DNA of 64,000 bases from Ottelia alismoides (Eukaryota; Streptophyta; Magnoliopsida; Alismatales; Hydrocharitaceae), in contig JAZKJV010006940.1 of assembly GCA_037367405.1 (NCBI GenBank), positions 372,001-436,000 on the forward strand, read 5' to 3'. This document shows positions 55,900 through 64,000 of this stretch, in pieces. The position numbers were made by a program, and so were the translations under genes. Each line of letters begins with the position of its first letter. Position 1 is the first letter of the stretch. The notes under the pieces were generated by a model. The model made no database searches, was not told where the DNA came from, and saw nothing but the letters and a program-made list of their open reading frames with translations.

Positions 55900-57393
55900 G
55901 CCGTCCGATAGCATACTTAGGGGTATTTTGCGTCGATCCTCATATCCTTTTGTATTTTTATTTCAGTACATGAATTTTTATTTGTAGTTTAAAACTTTAT
56001 GTATTATTTTCAAAAAAATCCCCGTACTTATTTTATTTGCACTTTGGTCCTGTCCACATCACCTCACGTGCTCATACATGTGAGGGGTATGGACATTTTG
56101 CATAGGACCTCCTACGGATTTTGTTATTATTTAGTCCACAATTTTTTGACTAAGTGTAAAACTTTGTGGTTAAATTGCAAGTAGTACTTGTATGTTTTTA
56201 GAAATTTTAAATATACCCTCACCAACACGTTAATATTAAATATCTTTAGGATTTTAGCACGGAGGCCTTTGCATTTTGAAATGTGTTCTAGAATGCCTCG
56301 TACTTTCATTTAAATTGCATTTAGGTCCCTGTTAGAACATTAATTTTAATTTCATGTTTTTATTTTATTAAAAATATCAATTTGCATTTAAAAATTATAG
56401 AAAAAAATTATTTATGTGACTAGACCTATGATATATCACATATATTTTTTGTAAGGAAATTAAATTTATTTTCCTATATCTAAAAATTCATAAACGTTGC
56501 ATTTATTCCCTGTTTACATTTAAAAATACAAAAATATAGAAATGTTTTGAAAAATACTAAAAAATATAGTATCCAATTGTTGTATTTTTGAACTCTAAAC
56601 CAAAAATCACTAAAAATTTCAAAATAAAATACTAAAAATTTAAAACATTAAAAACCTTATAAAACTATTAGAAGTCATTGAAAAATGCAAAAAATATTAT
56701 TTTCTAATTTTGTATTATTATATATTATATGTAAAAAATAGTTTTGGTAATTTTTAAGGTATTTACCTATTTTAAATTTCAAAACAACCTGACCTATTAT
56801 TAGTACCCATTATTTTGAAATTTTTATTAATTTAAAAAAATAAAAAACAAAAATTCTAAGAAAAATACTAAAAATAGAGAAAAAAATAAAAAAAATAAAA
56901 ATATTTTATTACATCTATTGTTGATTATTTATAGCTATATCTATACGTATACTTCCCTACATTCTATATATGTACCTATATTTACTTATATTATTATTAT
57001 TAATACTAAAAATATTTTAGAAACCGTTAAAAAATAAAAAGGACTGCTCGTTAGGGCATTTTTTATTTATATATATTATATATATTTATATCCCATATAT
57101 GATATTATATTATATATAGTATATATATCCTTATATATACTACATATAAATTAAAAAGAAAACTAAAATATATATAAATAAAATATAAATTATAAAATTA
57201 AAATATATATAAATTAAGATCCATAAAAATGTAAATCATAAAAACCCATAAAAATCCAAAAATCCCTATAAAGATACAAAATCATTTTTTGTCAATATTT
57301 GTGGTCTATTCTCATTTCTCCTCAGTAGTTCGATCCCTACAGTTGCATTCTATACATATCATTTTGTAGGGTATAATAAATTTTAGCTCACTT
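55900..57393 (+). mobile_element. LTR C, second part
   Basis: Begins with the GCCGT copy and continues LTR C: 'ggtattttgcgtcgatcctc', modules with CCTCACGTG/CATGTGAGG (about 56050-56090), a long A/T-rich tail, and 'gtagggtataataaattttagctc'. The second interruption, by LTR G, follows ACTT at 57390-57393. Confidence 0.78.
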
Positions 57394-57395
57394 GC

Positions 57396-60300
57396 TGAAA
57401 TAATAAAAGATGAGAGTCGCTAACTAATGGCCAGGCTCATTGTCGTTGAGGCGACTACTCAAATCCTCTCGTTGTCCAATAATTAACCCACACAAATAAT
57501 TAAGCAATTAAGAGAAAGAGTTAAAATTTAGTATACCCTACTAAGAATATATAATGACAAGCAAGTAGGGGTCGAACACAAGAAACAAGGGAATAGAGCA
57601 GGCAAAATAAAAAATCAACGCACAATTTATCTCTCAAATACTTAGCAAATCTTGGGTTTTTGGTCGGTTTTTATTTTTTTATTTTTTTAAATTTATATTT
57701 TTGTATTTTGATTTTTAATTTTCTTATTTTATAATTTCTTTTTGGATGTTTGGATTTTTATATATTTTCTTTTCTTTTTAAAATATATGATAAGGCTACA
57801 TATAGAAAATATATATAAAATAAAGACCAATATTAAAATAAATACTAATAAAAATAATCAAAATAAAGGAAATAAAATATTTTGGGTTTTAATTAATTTT
57901 CGACCATTTATGTGATTTTTTAAGAATTTTTACTAATTAATATATATTTCTTAAAGTAAAAAATACCCTACAATAGGGATAAAATCAATATTCAAAATAA
58001 AAATTGAGATGAAAAATAGTAAATAGTATAATTTTTTTAAATTATTTTTTTGTAGATAGTTGATTATATAAAGAAATTTCAGAAACAGAAAATAGATTTT
58101 TTTGGAAATTTTGGGAATTTATATATTTTTATAAGAGTTTTTGGTTTTTTAAATTTTTAGGTATTTTATTTTGTAATTTTTAGGGATTTTTGTCCTGGAG
58201 TTGTAAGATACTTAAATAAAAAAATATATTTTTGGGAATTTTTCAAAACTTTTTTATATTTTATGTTTTTGTATTACAAACAGGGATAAATCAAGATGTT
58301 TTTTTTTATTTTTAATAAATAAAAAAGGTCCTAATTGCAAAACAAAATTATGTGCGTGAAAATACAGTGCAACAGAAGTCTACAGCTATTTTTGAGATTT
58401 TTTTGAGTTTAATTGCTATTTAAAATAAATACAAGCAACAAAGAGAAACTACGATGCTGAAAGGGGCTTTTCTATAGATAAAAAAAGTACGGGGCCTCGC
58501 TGCCATTTCACCAAAATATTATAACAAGTTTAACTTTAAGTACTAAAAACAAATAACAAAAATCCCGAGGGCCTCACTACAAAATCCACGTTCCTTACGT
58601 GTATGACATGCGAGATGTGCTGGCCATGGACCAGATAACAGATACAAGGAAGTCTGGGGTCCTTTGCATTCAAAAAGTTTTAACTAATTAAAATAGTTAC
58701 AAGACTAACTAATGAATACACAAAATAGGGGGTACGGATGATATTTACCCCCGAAGAGGCATCATCGAGCGCTTGAGCATGCCCCACTTGAACACGTGTC
58801 ATCACCAAGGTCCATGATACCCCTTCGCGGCTCAACGACCAAGATCAGATCCTATCCAAAGATCCAAGCGCTAGATCTAATGGCATCTGAAAGGAATGGC
58901 AGAGGCGCCTAATCCGACGATGCTCGACGATGATGGACGAACCATGGAAGAACTTGCCGGTGGCGAGTTTGAAATTGATGCAACCCCGATCTCCGGCCAC
59001 CCCGAGCGTCGGTGGTTTCTTCCTTGCACTTTTGTACCTCTGTAGAAAATACATAGCTCTTCAAAATGGATGGGAACCTCGCCGAATGGTCGGGCGAGGC
59101 CTCAGACCTAGAGTCTTTTATATCTTTGAGACACCCTGTAAGTGCTTCTTTTCTTGTGATTTTCTGTAGGGAAGATGTTAACACAAAAATGCGGAGCTCT
59201 GGAGATCTCCTGGGGGTGGAATGGAACGGGATGAGCGGTATGGCGACGGCTCAGGCGAGATGGTGGAGGTGGTGCACCGTAGGTCCAATCCAGTCAGGAT
59301 CGGGGGAGCTGAAAGCGCATGAGGTTATGGGAAACGTTGGGAAAGGAAGAAAGATGGCTGCGACTCGAGGAATGGAGTATGAAAGGGATCGACGGAGCGG
59401 AGTTCCAGCGAGCGACGATGATGGATTTTAACGGCTATTACGCAATTAAACGCTAAGATAGATGTTGGGATTTAGCCTATGAGCTACGGCTTCTTAATAA
59501 ATGCTAGAAGAAAGGAGCTAACTGGCCGGAAACTGGGAGAAGGAACTCGACGGTGGCGCTCTACCAGAGGGGATGGAAACACTCTTCGATAAGCCGTGAT
59601 GCGCCTCCGAGGAGCTGGAGAGCTACCTGTCACCTAGCTCAATCTAGAGCCCCAAGAAAAGGGGCCAGAGCGGGTCCAAAGAGGTTCAAAATTCAAAGAG
59701 GAGGACAGAGGGTTTATGTACAAGGTTGACGAGCGGCTGTGAAGATCAAGGTGATGCGCTCGATTCAGTGATTCAATCCCTGAGATAAGGCTTGGGCATG
59801 TATCACCAATCTATGATGAGAAAAAGTGAAGAAGACGTCGATCATGAAAGATGCAAGGGGCGGCCTCCAAAAAATTGAGAAATTGGCTGGAAACGAGGTT
59901 TTGACAGGTCACAGACCTTGGTTAAAGAGTTGACAGAGGTCAATGTGCGGGAGACGTTGGTTGGTCCTCATGGACCAACCAGAAGAAACCCTGTCAGAAA
60001 TTATTTTAAAAATTCGATTAAAAAAATAAATGAATTTATTAAATTTCAGTTATACAATGAAAATATTTATTATTTTTCAAAGTATTTTATTATGATTTTT
60101 ATTTTTTTTAGAGATATATAATTACAATTTACTTTTTAAGGGTTATATATAGGTATATTTACCCATGTATTTACGTATTTTATTTTTATTTTATATTTAG
60201 TTTTATTAATTGAGTTTATTATTTTATATATTTATAACTTATTTTTACATATATAAATATATTTTTATTATTTTTTCTGATGTAATATATACACTTAATT

Positions 60301-61128
60301 AAATAGGTATATTTATTATATAGGTATAGATATAAGTATTTTACCTATGTATTTTATATAAGTATTTTATTTTGATATTTTCTTTATATTTTAATTCCTC
60401 TTTAATATGTACATATACTATAAATAATATTACAAAAACATAAAAATATAAAATTATAAAAATAATGAATAATAAATAAAACGAATATTTTAATCGAGTT
60501 TATTATACAATAGGGGTCCAAAACCTAACTTTCACATATTAACTCCAAAAAATATGAAACCATCTTCACTAAATAGCTTGTTAAAATTTATATATAATTA
60601 AAGGTGATTTGATATATTTTGAATTTTTATTTGAGAGATATGGGTCTGGGAAGTTGGGATTTTAGAATTTTATTTAGATTGTGTCTTTTATTCTATATAT
60701 TATTTTTATGTAATTCAATTTTGTATTTTTCTATTTTATTTTCTGTAACTTTCATGTTGAAAGTTTCTTTATTTGAGATATAAAACGTGAAAATAAATAT
60801 AAGTCCAAAAATGAATAATAAATGAATTAATAAAAAGGGATTTTATTATATTTTGAACCCTTATCTCCCCCTACTTTATTCCTTGTCGACCTAGTCATCA
60901 TGATGCCTAGGTCTCGAGGTTTAGAGTAATAAAATATCTTCAATATTTTATTCTTATTCTTTTCTTTTCTTTATTCTATAATCTTGGCATTAAAAATAGT
61001 ATTTTATACACATTTTGCACACTAATGCATGAATGCTAAAATACATGAATTAAGGGTATTTACACGCATTTACTAGAGTTTTTAAGGTCAAAATGATAGA
61101 ATAAAGGTGATAAAATGGAGATTCATCA
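57396..61128 (-). mobile_element. LTR G of the giant-LTR family inserted in LTR C
   Basis: On the minus strand it starts TGATGAATCTCCATTTTATC and ends ..CTTTTATTATTTCA, about 3,733 bp. LTR C reads 'agctcACTT' before it and 'ACTTattgcttgagc' after it (57390-57393, 61134-61137). Two extra bases (GC) on the left and five (CCTAT) on the right lie between the ACTT copies and the TG..CA ends. The GC-rich middle (58500-59990) carries GGTTGGTCC/GGACCAACC at 59959-59980. ORFs there (58845-59431) have no known domain. Confidence 0.75.
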
Positions 61129-61133
61129 CCTAT

Positions 61134-61205
61134 ACTTATTGCTTGAGCATCATTGTGGGTTAATTGTTATGTACATGATTACAGAAATCTGAGAGCCGAG
61201 AGAGC
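61134..61205 (+). mobile_element. LTR C, terminal part
   Basis: 'attgcttgagcatcattgtg' and 'ggttaattgtta' match the last 100 bases of LTR E. The end of LTR C is not sharply defined. Confidence 0.6.
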
Positions 61206-62765
61206 GCTCAACACAGCTATTGCTCGACAAAATTGATAAAATCCATAGGAAGTTCCTTTGGTGTGATTCACCTTCGAAGAAACATCATCATCAAGCCCAA
61301 TGTGAATCCATCTACCACCCACAATGCAATAGTTGATGAGGAATTCTTTATTTAGAGAAATCTAGCTGCTCCCTTCTATCGAAGGTTTAGATCAACACCC
61401 AAGAGAATCCAAACTCTCTGTTTGCTCGCACTGTTTGTGGAAGATTGCACAGCAATGGGCCCTGTCCCATCCTCGAACCTCCACTCCCACGTGGCTCCCC
61501 TTTTTGCGATCCATTAAAAAAGGTTCTGAGGGTCTTTGACATTGGGCTTATAAATCCTTAGGATCGGGTGAACACACTCTTCTTTAGATCGATGGTATAA
61601 ATAAACCCCCTCTCCCTCTCAATCCAATTTCCAGACCTTTGGAATAGTAAGAAATGTACATTAGCGAAGGCTTCATTATCTCTCTCTTACAGAAAATTAA
61701 ACTGGCTAAAAGCCCTCCTAAGTAGATCCGCCTCTCACCAAGATATCTCCAATTAAGAGATTTCATCCCTAACCACGCCCCCACCTCGATACTCTTGATT
61801 CAATTTGTTTCCTCGGTAAATCCCCCAACTTAAGACTTACCAATCAAATCTATAATCTCCTGGCAAACGATGGACTTGGATCCAAACTCCATGAGCGATT
61901 CCAGAGAAATCCTTTCCACCCGAGGTTTTCATTGTTCCTTTTATCCTTGTGCCATAACAAACTAAGAGTGCACGACTGCCCGCTTTACCCATAGATACCA
62001 ACCGACACTGCTTGCCTCCCTATATCTCTCAACAAATGAGACCATTCCACACTTATTCTTTAGCTGCTCCATTGCATTCTTTATTTTTTCTGAATTAAAT
62101 TATTCTAATTATTTTGGAAAACTTGAAGCTTTTTTAAGCACATTTTACACCCATACTCTTCGTTCCATTAGCAGATATCCACCATTTATGCATCCATCAG
62201 GTGGGCGATATAGAAGAAGAGATGTGCGAGGATTTTTCAGGGTACTTCGCTTGCCCCGACCAGAATCGTCAAAGGGGCCTCCCTCCTTATAAACCACTCC
62301 TCTTTTGATTCATATGACTAAGCTCATCGTTTTTTGCTTCTGTTATTTACTATTTATGGCATGTAATAACAATTACTATACAACCAAGACCCCTCCAGCA
62401 CCCTGAACACTCATCCGCGCACTAGAAAGCAACTTGCAAGAAAGAAGTTGTAGCAACCCTACCCCCTCCAGCTCGCTCAAGCCAACTCTTATGATCAAAC
62501 TAGTCACTTTTTGCGTCACTTTACTCTCTTTTATGCTCTCTGAACATTATACCTTAGCAACCGTGAGCTGCCTTCTTTTTGGCCCACCCAATGATTTTCA
62601 TTGGTTGTACTAATTGTCAACACCATAAGGTGTTTTTTCTTACTTTGCTTTTGTGTTTCTAGGTTAAACTCCCCCAACCGCTTAACATGGGCTGGGGCTA
62701 AATTATGGCTTTGTGATGTGTTACATTTTGGATGAAATGAAATCCGATCATTTTCTTAAAAAATA
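61205..62765 (+). pseudogene. L1-type LINE fragment: RT C-terminal region, zinc-knuckle region and 3' end
   Basis: The plus strand encodes 'LLDKIDKIHRKFLWCDSPSKK' in pieces near 61220-61275, the I-D-K-I-x-R-x-F-L-W motif at the end of plant L1 RT domains. Further on, 'NETIPHLFFSCSIAFFIFSE' (about 62030-62090) matches the zf-RVT pattern E-T-x-x-H-L-F-F-x-C. The 3' end '..ggatgaaatgaaatccgatc' runs into an A-rich tail at 62757-62764. Stops and frame changes are frequent throughout. It is 5'-truncated at LTR C; its upstream part was not recognised. Confidence 0.7.
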
Positions 62766-62924
62766 CTTGAAAGTAATTAAAAGCTGACATACGTTCAATG
62801 TTGCATTCGTAGTAATGTTATAATTAGTTGCCTTTCTCTTTAGATTTTATTATAATCATCTCAATTTTCAGCCACCATTTGAATGAAAATATATCAAAAA
62901 AATAATGGATAATTGTTACCATAT

Positions 62925-63115
62925 GATTAGACGACAACGATATGTGCACATTTGATGGACGCGGTGATGAAGAAATCGAGGTATACATTGAAGAAGATAA
63001 TATTCATAAGATAGATTATTTTAAATACTTCTCTATTTTGCAACATCATGAGGAAATTGATGGAGATGTTACTCATTGAATAAATGTAGGTATAAAGCAA
63101 AGAAGATACGTGATA
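62925..63115 (+). pseudogene. RTE-type non-LTR reverse transcriptase fragment
   Basis: The frame reads 'EEIEVYIEEDNIHKIDYFKYF' and 'HHEEIDGDVTH', then a stop and 'INVGIKQRR'. This matches the part of plant RTE-clade RTs with V-x-x-x-G-x-x-V-P-K-x-D-x-F-K-Y-L-G-S and D-G-E-I-D-x-D-V-T-H-R-I-x-A-G. Only about 60 residues remain. Confidence 0.75.
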
Positions 63116-64000
63116 TAAAAATTCTTTTGAAAATCAGAAAGTGCGGGCAGTCCAACATTCAAGGCAATAGGTGCACGTGGCTCCCTCAAACTAAAATAGT
63201 TGCATTCCTCCCTTGAGAACAACTTAATTCCCGTTATGCCCATCGTGGATTAGACTTTTCCCGTGGACATTATTTCATTGTTAAGCGTATGCCCTTTTTA
63301 TGATATGTCGAGGAGAAATTCCCTTTGTGAAGCATGTAGTGTAAATTCCTATATTTCTATGTTCTAACATCCTTGACATCTATTTTCACGATTCAATGAA
63401 GGGATGGATTTTGGCTATATAGATTCATTTTATTTGATACCAAATAAATAGTTGCAAAATATATATTTCAATAAGATATGTGCACACCAAAATCTTTCTC
63501 GGATAAATAAATGAATACATTGAATTTATTCATTATTCTATTTCAATTTCTATAAGAAACAGGTAAAAATAATTAGTCAAAGATAGTGTAACCATAATGT
63601 GATCACATTAATGTATTGGGATAAAATTCCCTTATTCAAGGATAAAGGGATATTATTTCTCATCCAGTTAGTTAAAAATAATAATATCCATATAATGCAT
63701 TATTTATTTGTCATTTCGTTATTTACTAGTGGACTAGTTTAGAATATTTAGGCTCTCTTTTAGCGTTACAATGGATCATTATTTTAAATTTCTATTGAGG
63801 ATTTAAAATAGCATTTATAATATTCTTGATGCTTCTTACGTGTATTTCTACTTTATCATTGATTGTAAAGTTTTATCCAAAAAATTAGTCATTAGAATTT
63901 TTTATATCGTATATAATAAATGTGTTAATGTTGTGCATATTAAATTATTATGTGCTTAATATTCATATATTTTTTAAGATTAGATTTTTATAATTAGTTT
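63116..64000. other. AT-rich spacer at right edge, nothing recognised
   Basis: No open frame, inverted repeat or LTR-family phrase was found here. Confidence 0.4.

Overview
The window is plant nuclear DNA made almost entirely of nested transposable elements. The signs are a CACTA (En/Spm) transposon with TNP2-type transposase domains, a Copia element with plant-type gag, pre-integrase and integrase sequences, a retroelement with a tRNA-Asp primer-binding site of the Athila kind, plant L1- and RTE-type non-LTR fragments, and several foldback MITEs. I cannot name the species. I found no intact host gene, tRNA, rRNA or CRISPR array. Nearly every coding stretch is broken by stops or frameshifts.

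The dominant component is one retrotransposon family with very long LTRs (about 3.7-3.9 kb). In sense orientation each LTR starts TGATGAAT. At least seven LTR copies or fragments are present, here labelled A (1032-4699), B (7115-10908), D (tail 10909-12388), H (fragments 21890-24398 inside the CACTA element), C (split over 33822-36105, 55900-57393 and about 61134-61205), F (complete element 36106-55899 with two LTRs), E (solo LTR 44515-48351) and G (57396-61128). The LTRs share an AT-rich first part, a GC-rich middle, a set of iterated palindromic modules and an A/T-rich tail. The internal region next to the 3' LTR seems non-coding but is rich in hairpins, with four related stems in both element B and element F.

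Left block (1 to 27436): a Copia element on the minus strand (12409-27436) is broken inside its reverse-transcriptase start by LTR D. LTR D is broken by element B, and B by element A. In the Copia 5' LTR sits a 12.1-kb CACTA element (15090-27182) with a TTG target duplication. It carries a decayed TNP2-type transposase, a second transposase-like gene, LTR fragments and a GC-rich minisatellite.

Middle island (27437-33821): AT-rich spacer with three foldback or inverted-repeat elements, decayed relatives of one of them, and the 3' end of a non-LTR-like element behind a 118-codon ORF.

Right block (33822-61205): LTR C is split by the 19.8-kb element F (5-bp target duplication GCCGT) and by LTR G. 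Element F lies on the minus strand. It keeps gag-like and protease remnants but shows no RT or integrase and no recognisable primer-binding site. It is split by two solo LTRs, each with a 5-bp duplication (GACTA for a Ty3/gypsy-like LTR, AGCTG for LTR E). To the right lie L1-type and RTE-type fragments and AT-rich spacer.

The most interesting unexplained signals are structural: the hairpin cluster that repeats the polypurine-tract motif of the giant-LTR family, a stem-loop just upstream of that tract that keeps its pairing while its bases change, a 28-bp perfect palindrome kept in several LTRs, and iterated LTR modules with CACGTG-centred inverted repeats.
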